A DNA stretch of 64,000 nucleotides, from NCBI GenBank assembly GCA_002717285.1, contig PBDF01000009.1:77838-141837 (forward strand), read 5' to 3'. The notes beneath the pieces are model-generated. The model did no database searches. It saw only the letters and a list, made by a program, of their open reading frames with translations, and was not told where the DNA came from. Positions 42,489 to 50,299 of this stretch are shown in pieces. The translations under genes and the position numbers were made by a program. Positions within the stretch are counted from its first letter, which is position 1, and each line of letters starts with the position of its first letter. Source of the DNA: Magnetovibrio sp. GTDB lineage: Bacteria; Pseudomonadota; Alphaproteobacteria; Rhodospirillales_A; JABHCV01.

Positions 42489-43211
42489 CTAAAGAGCTAT
42501 GTTCATGAAATCATTATATCGTTCAATTACTCTCTCCATTCTCCCATGGGGTAAGCTTGAACTTTCAGCTATGGCCATACTTTCAGGGTATTTGCTCTGG
42601 GCAGACTTCGTAATGTCAAAACCTGAAGAAGGGTATCTTTGATTCAAAATTGGACCATCTAACATAGCACTTTCGTATGGCAAATTTAACCATTCGCAAA
42701 TTTTATGACACTGTTGTTCTGGCTCAGAGATCAGTCTATCAAAACTAATAAAAGCTGCATCCATGTAAGTTTCTGATAGTACTCTATCAAATATACTGAA
42801 AGTTTTTTCTATGTAATTGCAGCTGATTCTCTCAGAAACTCGCTCGCGTTTGGATATTGCTTGGACCGAGCGGATGGGATCGCGAATAACACATAAAACC
42901 TTTAAATGCTTTTCTTTAGCGTAGTCGATTAAGCTCAAACGGGATCTCGGGAACTGATATCCTAGACGCTTTCGCAGGTATCCATTAAGCCTAAACAATT
43001 TGTAAAATTTCTGCCAGCGACGGTGAAAATCAATTTGATTAGGAGTGCAAAGTTTGTTGCCAGGTATTTTTGTTCCGAGCAGTCGTAGAGCAGCACCGTG
43101 GAAATCTTCATCTAGTATAGACATATTACTGTGGGCGCTCAAAACTGCAGAAGTAAGTGATGTGCCGCTGCGGGGTGCGCCGATAATCATAATGCAGGGT
43201 TTGTTAGACAT
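42489..43211 (-). CDS. Sulfotransferase-family protein
   Basis: 240 aa. The PAPS 5'-phosphosulfate loop IGAPRSGTSLTSAVL stands at about residues 10-24, and the 3'-phosphate region VLCVIRDPIRSVQAISKRER is present. No signal peptide. Such small sulfotransferases modify polysaccharides, lipids or Nod-factor-like molecules; the acceptor is not evident. No other glycan genes are near. The shared chemistry with sulfur metabolism (PAPS) is not evidence of a link to apr/dsr. Confidence 0.8.
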   Translation of the reverse strand: MSNKPCIMIIGAPRSGTSLTSAVLSAHSNMSILDEDFHGAALRLLGTKIPGNKLCTPNQIDFHRRWQKFYKLFRLNGYLRKRLGYQFPRSRLSLIDYAKEKHLKVLCVIRDPIRSVQAISKRERVSERISCNYIEKTFSIFDRVLSETYMDAAFISFDRLISEPEQQCHKICEWLNLPYESAMLDGPILNQRYPSSGFDITKSAQSKYPESMAIAESSSLPHGRMERVIERYNDFMNIAL

Positions 43212-43511
43212 TAGGTTTTATAACCAGTAGCAATGTAAACATGTAACAAAATTGTATTAATCAATTACCAACATATCAGGGATAAATAAACATCTCATAC
43301 AATTAATTTGCTTAGATCAATATTTCAGGCTCAACAGCTGCCACTAAACTAATGTTCAAAGGGCTTACACTTGAATTGTTATCTACGATATGTAGTTTAA
43401 TCAGATGACCACCAAATTCATTCTTTTTGGAACAAAGGTTCATAGTTACAAGCCTGACTGTCAAAGTTTTTTTTGGAGATGAAATTTTTCTGGTTATTGC
43501 TCAATCTGCGC
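43212..43511. other. AT-rich intergenic stretch, nothing recognised
   Basis: Between the sulfotransferase start and the tRNA-Pro terminator. No convincing gene, repeat or operator found. A plus-strand frame that enters tRNA-Pro (43427-43660) is considered spurious. Confidence 0.4.
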
Positions 43512-43543
43512 TGAAAGAAAAAATCAAAAAGAGGCACATGCCT
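43512..43543 (-). terminator. Probable intrinsic terminator of tRNA-Pro
   Basis: On the minus strand the short hairpin AGGCATGTGCCT (43532-43543) is followed by CTTTTTGATTTTTT. It begins 20 nt after the tRNA 3' end. Confidence 0.5.
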
Positions 43544-43563
43544 GCTAAGTCACTATTTTTAAT

Positions 43564-43640
43564 TGGTCGGGGCGAGAGGATTCGAACCTCTGACCTTTCG
43601 GTCCCAAACCGAATGCGCTACCAGACTGCGCTACGCCCCG
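43564..43640 (-). tRNA. tRNA-Pro(UGG)
   Basis: Minus-strand cloverleaf: acceptor CGGGGCG pairs with CGCCCCG, anticodon stem TTCGG/CCGAA with loop TTTGGGA gives anticodon TGG, T-arm has GTTCGAAT, discriminator A and encoded CCA (43564-43566). Confidence 0.97.
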
Positions 43641-43908
43641 TCCATTCAAGCAGCAAATAAGTGGACTTTACTATTTCCTCAATCACCATTCAATTGATGA
43701 GGCAATAATTCTGCCAACAAAATAATTTTCGGCAAAAATATTTTTGTATACGACTATTGATGATTTACCCTAATTAAGCACAAGGAGCAACAGAGATAAT
43801 ACTGAATAAACCGAAATTTAGTCTTAGCACGAACCTATCAGAGGAAATCCTCCATTCAGAGCGCTGAGGATTAAAAAAAACACCCGGCTCTCCCCACCAT
43901 ACTATGTA

Positions 43909-44496
43909 TCAATCCTTTTCAAACAAATTATTGTAATTTTCTGGTTGGAATATTTGGTGAATAATTTTGTCTCCAACTTTAATTTTTAGACGAGAAATAG
44001 TACCAGCATTTAACTCAAGAACTGCCCGTGCTAGGTGAGGCGAAGAAATTATAGTTTCTGAGTTTGGCACAGTATTGGATACTATTGTAATAATCTTCCC
44101 AAATTCATCTATAAAGAGCATATCGAGTGGTATGTGTGTGTTTTTCATCCACATGTTAATTTTCTGAGGAAGCACAAAATCAAATAACATCCCACGATCT
44201 AGAAGTAACTTTTGACGACCCATTAAGCCTCTTTGGCGCTGTGAAGCGCTTTTAGCAACTTCCACCAAAAAATTATGTCTTACAGAAGACGTAACTATTG
44301 AAAGTTTGGAGACTTTATACAAGGTCGATTTTTGTTCACTTGCATGCAAATGTGTTGATATCTGTATAAATATTTGTACTAAAATTGAACAACAAACTAC
44401 AGTTTGTAAAAAAAGCACCACATACGGGTAAAGTTTGCCTGTTTTACAAAAAAACGAGTTTTTTAAATAAATATGTTTTTTTTCTAGCTCACTCAT
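43909..44496 (-). CDS. DUF192-family protein with N-terminal membrane anchor
   Basis: 195 aa; a hydrophobic segment at about residues 22-42 anchors or exports a DUF192 domain (residues about 75-190). Signature parts are SASQRQRGLMGRQKL, MLFDF, INMWMKNTHIPLDMLFID and AVLELNAGTISRL. The domain is a small beta-barrel of unknown role, often exported. Divergent from the mrp operon with 55 bp between starts. Confidence 0.88.
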   Translation of the reverse strand: MSELEKKHIYLKNSFFCKTGKLYPYVVLFLQTVVCCSILVQIFIQISTHLHASEQKSTLYKVSKLSIVTSSVRHNFLVEVAKSASQRQRGLMGRQKLLLDRGMLFDFVLPQKINMWMKNTHIPLDMLFIDEFGKIITIVSNTVPNSETIISSPHLARAVLELNAGTISRLKIKVGDKIIHQIFQPENYNNLFEKD

Positions 44497-44551
44497 TGCT
44501 ATAGATTTATTATTTTTCTTGAAAAAAGACTAGTCTGAAGGGAGTTAAAAA

Positions 44552-45058
44552 GTGTTACACGCACTAAGCTTAGGTAGCGTTTTAGGCCTTTTATGGTTGC
44601 TATTATCTGGCATATTAGAGGGGTGGTTGCTTACACTTGGTCTGTGTTCAATAGTCGTTGTTGTTACCTTTGCTAACCGTATGGACGTAATTGACCGAGA
44701 AGGACACCCTATCCATATTAGCTGGAGAGCGCTATTGTATTGGCCTTGGTTAGCGCGAGAAATTGTGAGAGCTAACATAGATGTTGCAAGTGTAATCCTG
44801 TCGCCAAATATGCCAATTACTCCAAAGGTGATACGAATTAATGCCACTCAAGTAACAGAGCTAGGTCACGTCTTTTACGCTAATTCAATCACTCTAACAC
44901 CAGGGACTGTAACCCTTAGCCTAGAAAACGGCGCAATGGGCGTTCACTCGCTTACTAAATCGGCAGAAGAAGGGTTGTTGAGTGGTGAAATGGATCGAAG
45001 GGTCCATTCCGTGGAGGGCCCTGCTAATAATACTGTAAAGAGTAATAAAAATGTTTAG
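44552..45058 (+). CDS. mrpE: Mrp antiporter subunit E (MnhE/MbhA-like)
   Basis: 168 aa, GTG start with AAGGGAG upstream. Membrane segments at the N-terminus (about 4-45) and the family motif FYANSITLTPGTVTLSL near residues 109-125. First gene of a tightly packed operon; it overlaps mrpF by 8 nt. Part of a multi-subunit Na+ (or K+)/H+ antiporter in the inner membrane. Confidence 0.92.
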   Translation: MLHALSLGSVLGLLWLLLSGILEGWLLTLGLCSIVVVVTFANRMDVIDREGHPIHISWRALLYWPWLAREIVRANIDVASVILSPNMPITPKVIRINATQVTELGHVFYANSITLTPGTVTLSLENGAMGVHSLTKSAEEGLLSGEMDRRVHSVEGPANNTVKSNKNV

Positions 45059-45338
45059 CGCTGCTGCCCTAGCTATTTTAATTACAATGCTACTTGTTCT
45101 CGTTAGAGCTTTTAAAGGTCCTACTGTTTATGATCGAATACTAGCTGCAAATAGTTTTGGCACACTCACAATGTTGTTAATTGCAGTATATGGTTTTTTG
45201 ACAAAACGGCCTGATTTTCTCGATATCGCCCTGGTCTATGCTCTTATTAATTTTATTGGCACAATTGCAGTTTCAAAATTTGTGCATTTTAAGGATTTGG
45301 CACCTCCCCTACCTAATAACGACCCCGGTGACATCTGA
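45051..45338 (+). CDS. mrpF: Mrp antiporter subunit F
   Basis: 95 aa with three predicted helices; motifs RAFKGPTVYDRILAAN and FLDIALVYALINFIGTIAVSKF match MnhF. Overlaps mrpE (8 nt) and shares one base with mrpG (TGATG). Required for assembly of the Mrp complex in studied bacteria. Confidence 0.94.
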   Translation: MFSAAALAILITMLLVLVRAFKGPTVYDRILAANSFGTLTMLLIAVYGFLTKRPDFLDIALVYALINFIGTIAVSKFVHFKDLAPPLPNNDPGDI

Positions 45339-45700
45339 TGGAAATATTTATCGATCTTATCAGTTGGCTTCTCGTAATTATTGGCTCTTCCTTTTTACTA
45401 ATAGGTGCGATTGGCATACTCAGGTTACCTGACGTTTTTAGCAGAATGCACGGCGCTGGTATTATTGACACCATGGGCACAACAATGCTGTTCTTCGGTA
45501 TGTTCCTGCAAGCTGGATTTACAATTGTTTCCATCAAATTATTTTTAATTCTTCTTTTTCTGATGTTTACCAGTCCAACGACAACACATGCTCTTGCCCG
45601 TGCAGCCCTTGATTCTGGATTAAAACCACTGGTTGACAATAAAAAACCCGAGGTAAAAAAGCCTGCCTCATTGAAAAAATCAAAAAAAGCGGAGAAATAG
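45338..45700 (+). CDS. mrpG: Mrp antiporter subunit G
   Basis: 120 aa, three helices; LIGAIGILRLPDVFSRMHGAG and LLFLMFTSPTTTHALARAAL are typical MnhG motifs. A Lys-rich C-terminal tail (KKPEVKKPASLKKSKKAEK) follows. Its stop lies within the likely initiation region of the next gene. Confidence 0.94.
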   Translation: MEIFIDLISWLLVIIGSSFLLIGAIGILRLPDVFSRMHGAGIIDTMGTTMLFFGMFLQAGFTIVSIKLFLILLFLMFTSPTTTHALARAALDSGLKPLVDNKKPEVKKPASLKKSKKAEK

Positions 45701-45729
45701 TTATCGAAGACATAATCGTTATTTTTCTT

Positions 45730-46251
45730 TTGTCCTTTATGGCAGTTACAGCTTATTTGCTTCTTCGCATTCATAACCTGTTCGCCGTCGTAATGATGTC
45801 TAGTATATATAGCCTGTTAGCTGCTGTGCTTTACGTCGTAATGGATGCGGTTGATGTGGCTTTCACGGAGGCGGTTGTCGGTGCAGGAATCTCAACTGTT
45901 TTAATGCTTGGTACTCTCGCTTTAACCACACGAAGGGATAAAGAGCGTAAAAAAATAGATTCTTTACCAATACTCATTGTCTTTATTACTGGTATTTTGC
46001 TCGTATATGGAACACTTGATATGCCGCCATACGGTGATCCTGCAGCACCAGTTCACCACCATGTTGGTCGTTATTATATTGAGAACTCAGGAGATCAGGT
46101 AGGCCCGCCAAATATTGTCACATCAGTCCTAGCTAGCTATAGGGGTTATGATACACTCGGCGAAGTTGCTGTTATCTTTACTGCTGCCGTGGGAGTGATG
46201 GCTTTAATTGGACGTTCCCGCAATCGTAAAAAGAAAACAAAGATAGACTGA
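45730..46251 (+). CDS. DUF4040/MbhD-MbhE-like subunit (MrpA C-terminal part)
   Basis: At least 173 aa. First part is a DUF4040 domain (LRIHNLFAVVMMSSIYSLLAA, EAVVGAGISTVLML), the second resembles MbhE (MPPYGDPAAPVHHHVGRYYIE, IVTSVLASYRGYDTLGE). In canonical Mrp these form the C-terminus of MrpA. The only canonical start is TTG 45730, which cuts the first helix; the frame stays open upstream through VIEDIIVIFLL, beyond the mrpG stop, so translation may begin earlier at an ATT/ATA/ATC codon (for instance 45697 or 45703, after GGAG at 45691). Confidence 0.85.
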   Translation: MSFMAVTAYLLLRIHNLFAVVMMSSIYSLLAAVLYVVMDAVDVAFTEAVVGAGISTVLMLGTLALTTRRDKERKKIDSLPILIVFITGILLVYGTLDMPPYGDPAAPVHHHVGRYYIENSGDQVGPPNIVTSVLASYRGYDTLGEVAVIFTAAVGVMALIGRSRNRKKKTKID

Positions 46252-46685
46252 TGCTAACCAAGACTTCCATATTACGTGTTGTATCCAAACTCCTTATACC
46301 ACCAATCATGTTATTTGCGCTTTATGTTCAATTTCATGGAGATTTTGGTCCGGGTGGTGGCTTTCAAGCAGGAGTGATCTTTGCTTCAGCTTTCATTCTC
46401 TATGCTTTGATTTTTGGAGTTGACAATGCCCGCAAAGTTGCTCCTGCATGGCTAACTCGTTTGATGTTGGCATCTGGAATTCTTCTTTTTGCAGGTGTTG
46501 GTGTCATCACTATGATCCTAGGTGGAGATTTCCTAGATTATTCTATGCTGTCAAAAGACGCCCATGCTGGTCAACATCTTGGCATAAACCTAATTGAATT
46601 TGGTGTTGGTATGACGGTTGCTGGTGCCATGATTACCATTTTCCTAATTTTTGACGGCCGTTTACGCACTGAAAAAGAAGAATGA
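46251..46685 (+). CDS. mrpB: Mrp antiporter subunit B
   Basis: 144 aa with four helices; GDFGPGGGFQAGVIFASAFIL and the GIAVGM-like LIEFGVGMTVAGAM are MnhB motifs. Its ATG overlaps the preceding stop by one base (TGATG) and its end overlaps mrpC by 4 nt. Confidence 0.93.
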   Translation: MLTKTSILRVVSKLLIPPIMLFALYVQFHGDFGPGGGFQAGVIFASAFILYALIFGVDNARKVAPAWLTRLMLASGILLFAGVGVITMILGGDFLDYSMLSKDAHAGQHLGINLIEFGVGMTVAGAMITIFLIFDGRLRTEKEE

Positions 46686-47071
46686 CTATGCAAACTGTAG
46701 CCGGACTTTTCAATTACTGGATCGTCATCCTTTTAATGATGATGGGTTTCTACATGGTAATTTCTCAAAATAATTTGATAAAAAAAGTTATTGGATTGAA
46801 TGTTTTTCAAGTTTCAGTATTTGTTTTTTATATCTCTATGGGCAAGCTCAAAGGAGCTACTGCTCCAGTACTTCTTGATAACCATGAGCTCTATTCCAAT
46901 CCCTTGCCACATGTTTTGATTTTAACAGCAATAGTCGTCGGCGTTTCAACATCCGCATTAGCGCTGGCACTCACAGTTCGCATTAAGGATACTTTTGGCA
47001 CTATCGAAGAAGATGAAATCGAGGCGATAGAGGCCGAAGATCCAGGAAAAGATGAAACGGAGCTAACTTGA
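46682..47071 (+). CDS. mrpC: Mrp antiporter subunit C (NuoK-like)
   Basis: 129 aa, three helices, homologous to complex I NuoK. Motifs GFYMVISQNNLIKKVIGLNVFQVSVFVF (helices 1-2) and PLPHVLILTAIVVGVSTSALALAL (helix 3) are clear; an acidic tail follows. Overlaps both neighbours by 4 nt. Confidence 0.93.
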   Translation: MTMQTVAGLFNYWIVILLMMMGFYMVISQNNLIKKVIGLNVFQVSVFVFYISMGKLKGATAPVLLDNHELYSNPLPHVLILTAIVVGVSTSALALALTVRIKDTFGTIEEDEIEAIEAEDPGKDETELT

Positions 47072-48549
47072 TCAGCGCTCAGCTTCCAATTTTGCAGGTA
47101 ATACTACCATTAATCATGGCCCCCGTCGTTTTGATTATCAGAAACGTATACGCCGTTTGGATAGTGACGCTAACAGTCTCGTGGATCACCTTTTGCATTT
47201 CTATCGCTCTCCTCTTTCAGGTTGATGAAGCTAGTAAAATTACATATCGGATAGGTGGTTGGGCCGCACCATGGGGCATTGAGTATGTTCTGGACAAGTT
47301 AGGGAGTTTTGTCCTTATCATCGTCTCGGCCATTGGCTCCATAGTAATTACTTACGCAAAACGTAGCGTTGAAGCAGAAATACCAGAAGACCGCATTTAT
47401 CTATTTTATGCTATGTTTCTTCTTTGCCTATCTGGCTTGCTAGGAATAGTAATTACCGGTGACGTTTTCAATCTTTTTGTCTTCTTGGAAATATCATCAT
47501 TGTCCTCATACGTGATGATTAGCTTAGGACGTAATAAACGCGCACTAACCGCAGCGTACCGTTACCTAATTATGGGCACCATTGGCGCTACATTTTACAT
47601 CATTGGCGTTGGCCTGATGTACATGATGACTGGAACCTTAAACATGGCTGATTTAGCGGCCTTGATCCCCAGCATCTCAAATAGCCGCACCATTCACACA
47701 GCATTGGCATTTTTGACTGTTGGTATTGGCTTAAAACTTGCGATGTTTCCTCTCCACCTTTGGTTGCCCAACGCATATACCTATGCGCCCAGCGTTGTTA
47801 CAGCATTTCTGGCAGCAACAGCGACCAAAGTAGCAGCATATGTCCTAATTCGGATTGTTTTTACACTCTTTGGCGAGGTCAATATTTTAGAAAACTTGAG
47901 TTTGCAGTACTCAATGATGGCGCTTGCTATTATTGCTATGTTTGTTGCTTCAATAACTGCTATTTTTCAGGAAAATTTGAAGCGAATGTTTGCTTATTCA
48001 AGTGTTGCCCAAATTGGCTATATCATACTTGGACTGAGCTTTGCGTCGCAAATAGGTTTGGCAGCTAGTGTTATACATTTATTCAATCATGCTATAATTA
48101 AATGCGCTATTTTCATGGGCTTGGGTTGTATTGCCCTACGAGCTGGTGTTTCTATCAGAGATATAAATGGGCTTGGCTATCGCATGCCTTGGACTACGGC
48201 ACCTATTGTAATTGGCGGGCTTGGCCTGATTGGCATCCCCATGACTGCTGGTTTTATATCAAAGTGGTATCTTGTGCGAGCAGCACTAGAGCTAAATATG
48301 TGGCCGCTAGCTATATTGATTGTGTTAAGTTCACTAATTGCAATTATATACGTATGGCGTTTTGTAGAAGCTGCCTACCTCAAACCTGCCCATGAAAAAA
48401 ATATCAATATTAGAGAGGCACCACTATCAATGCTACTTTCCTTGTGGATTTTAGCATTAGCCAGTATCTATTTTGGTGTTGATGCAACAACTACTCTAAG
48501 TATGGCACTTGATGCTGCTGAAAATCTGCTGCAGGGAGAGTCGAAGTGA
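47068..48549 (+). CDS. mrpD: Mrp antiporter subunit D (first antiporter-like subunit)
   Basis: 493 aa, about 14 helices, NuoM/N-type. TTG start overlaps the mrpC stop (TTGA). Proton-channel landmarks are seen: FLEISSLSSYVMISLG (conserved Glu), MFPLHLWLPNAYTYAPS (Lys/His channel region), LFNHAIIKCAIFMGLG and PMTAGFISKWYL. This is the subunit closest to canonical MrpD. Confidence 0.92.
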   Translation: MISAQLPILQVILPLIMAPVVLIIRNVYAVWIVTLTVSWITFCISIALLFQVDEASKITYRIGGWAAPWGIEYVLDKLGSFVLIIVSAIGSIVITYAKRSVEAEIPEDRIYLFYAMFLLCLSGLLGIVITGDVFNLFVFLEISSLSSYVMISLGRNKRALTAAYRYLIMGTIGATFYIIGVGLMYMMTGTLNMADLAALIPSISNSRTIHTALAFLTVGIGLKLAMFPLHLWLPNAYTYAPSVVTAFLAATATKVAAYVLIRIVFTLFGEVNILENLSLQYSMMALAIIAMFVASITAIFQENLKRMFAYSSVAQIGYIILGLSFASQIGLAASVIHLFNHAIIKCAIFMGLGCIALRAGVSIRDINGLGYRMPWTTAPIVIGGLGLIGIPMTAGFISKWYLVRAALELNMWPLAILIVLSSLIAIIYVWRFVEAAYLKPAHEKNINIREAPLSMLLSLWILALASIYFGVDATTTLSMALDAAENLLQGESK

Positions 48550-50000
48550 GCTCAGAAGAACCCCTTCTAGCCGCATTAACCGTACCCATTGTTGGGTCTG
48601 TGCTGATTGCTTTCTGTGGCCGTTGGCCAAATTTACGTGAAACTGCCACGTTGGTTACGGCAACGGCTTTGTTTGGCTTAGTGGTATCTCTCTATCCGCA
48701 TACGATGAGTGACAGCAAACCTTTTATTATTATTGGCGAGATGCTGCCCGGCCTCAGCATAGCCTTTAGTGTCGAACCGCTTGGACTTTTATTTGCTATG
48801 ATAGCTAGCTTTCTTTGGATAATTAATTCACTTTATTCAATCGGCTATATGCGTGCTAACAATGAAAAAAATCAAACACGCTTTTATGTTTGTTTCTCAC
48901 TTGCACTTGCCTGCACAGTTGCCATTGCTTTCTCAGACAACATGATAACGTTATTTGTGTTTTACGAAGTTCTAACTTTAAGTACATATCCTTTGGTTAC
49001 CCATGCGGGTACTGATAAAGCCAAACAAGGAGGGCGCATCTATTTAGGAATACTGTTAGCTACATCCATTGGTTTACTATTTCTGGCGATTATCTGGACT
49101 TGGCTTATCGCTGGAACCCTGAACTTCATACCAGGTGGCATTCTTGAGGGCAAAGCATCGAAGGTGACCGTCAGCATTCTCCTAGCACTCTACATGTTTG
49201 GAATCGGCAAAGCAGCGCTGATGCCCTTTCACCGTTGGCTACCAGCAGCAATGGTAGCTCCGACACCAGTTAGTGCCCTATTACATGCTGTTGCAGTAGT
49301 TAAGGCCGGCGTTTTTACTGTAGTTAAAGTAGTAATTTATATTTTTGGATTTGATTTTTTATCAGATTTGGAAATTTCGAATTGGCTCACCTACATCGCT
49401 GGATTCACTATTTTAACAGCATCGATAATTGCACTTCGTCAAAATAACCTCAAGCGGAGGCTTGCTTATTCAACAATAAGTCAACTCTCATATGTCGTGA
49501 TGGCAACTGCCATATTAGCACCTTTCTCTATCATAGGTGCTGGATTACACATAGCAGCACATGCTTTTGGCAAGATAACGCTCTTCTTTGCTGCTGGTTC
49601 AATTTATACAGTTACTCATAAAACAGAAGTTAGTCAGCTTGATGGCGTAGGCAGACAAATGCCATGGACTATGGGGGCATTTGCTATTGGCGCACTTTCC
49701 ATGATCGGCGTGCCCCCAACTGCTGGTTTCATCTCAAAATGGTACATTTTACATGGGGCATTCGATAATGAGCATGTACTAGCAGTTGTTGTTGTGGTGC
49801 TAAGTACTATTTTGAATGCTGGTTATCTTTTACCCATTATATACGCTGCCTTCTTCAAAAAAGGAATTAATACTAGTAACGACCAACTTGGAGAGGCGCC
49901 TATGGCTATCATAATAGCCCTTAGTATTACTGCGGGAGCAACCGTTCTTTTGTTCTTTTTTCCTAGACTATTCCTTGAACTTACCCAGAAATTAATTTGA
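48546..50000 (+). CDS. Second antiporter-like subunit (MrpA N-terminal / MrpD paralogue)
   Basis: 484 aa, GTG start overlapping mrpD. NuoL/M-type with FYEVLTLSTYPLVTHAG, MPFHRWLPAAMVAPTPVSALLHAVAVVKAG and PPTAGFISKWYI, all key channel motifs retained. The HAVAVVKAG block is nearer to MrpA/NuoL than to MrpD, so it may supply the antiporter part of the split MrpA. Confidence 0.86.
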   Translation: MSSEEPLLAALTVPIVGSVLIAFCGRWPNLRETATLVTATALFGLVVSLYPHTMSDSKPFIIIGEMLPGLSIAFSVEPLGLLFAMIASFLWIINSLYSIGYMRANNEKNQTRFYVCFSLALACTVAIAFSDNMITLFVFYEVLTLSTYPLVTHAGTDKAKQGGRIYLGILLATSIGLLFLAIIWTWLIAGTLNFIPGGILEGKASKVTVSILLALYMFGIGKAALMPFHRWLPAAMVAPTPVSALLHAVAVVKAGVFTVVKVVIYIFGFDFLSDLEISNWLTYIAGFTILTASIIALRQNNLKRRLAYSTISQLSYVVMATAILAPFSIIGAGLHIAAHAFGKITLFFAAGSIYTVTHKTEVSQLDGVGRQMPWTMGAFAIGALSMIGVPPTAGFISKWYILHGAFDNEHVLAVVVVVLSTILNAGYLLPIIYAAFFKKGINTSNDQLGEAPMAIIIALSITAGATVLLFFFPRLFLELTQKLI

Positions 50001-50008
50001 GACTGATA

Positions 50009-50299
50009 ATGAACAAAGAATCGAAAAAAGCTACAGAGTCACATTGGTTAGTTCATCCCAAAACTATTAAAAATCTGTGGAAAGGTGGATTATTATTACT
50101 TGTTATTTTAATTTTTGCAGATTTTTTAATCACGCCACACCCTTATTTTATCATCGATAGTACATTTGGGTTTTATGCATGGTATGGTTTTTTTAGTTGT
50201 GCATTAATGGTTATTGTAGCGAAAGTATTGGGATTATTAGTTAAGCGTTCTGATACTTATTATAGTGACAAAGATGAATCTGGGGACAAACATGTTTAG
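50009..50299 (+). CDS. Small two-helix membrane protein in the mrp operon
   Basis: 96 aa from the ATG at 50009 (a TTG at 49997 is possible). Two membrane helices (about residues 24-42 and 54-77) with charged ends. No family recognised. It sits between two antiporter-like subunits and overlaps the next gene by 8 nt, so it is probably an accessory subunit of this antiporter. Confidence 0.65.
   Translation: MNKESKKATESHWLVHPKTIKNLWKGGLLLLVILIFADFLITPHPYFIIDSTFGFYAWYGFFSCALMVIVAKVLGLLVKRSDTYYSDKDESGDKHV

Noticed and set aside
42489..43211. Sulfotransferase as part of the sulfur-oxidation pathway
   Set aside because: It uses PAPS to modify acceptors and has no positional link to apr or dsr.
43427..43660. 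Plus-strand frame ending in GRGERIRTSDLSVPN-like text
   Set aside because: It is the antisense of tRNA-Pro, a known source of false protein predictions.
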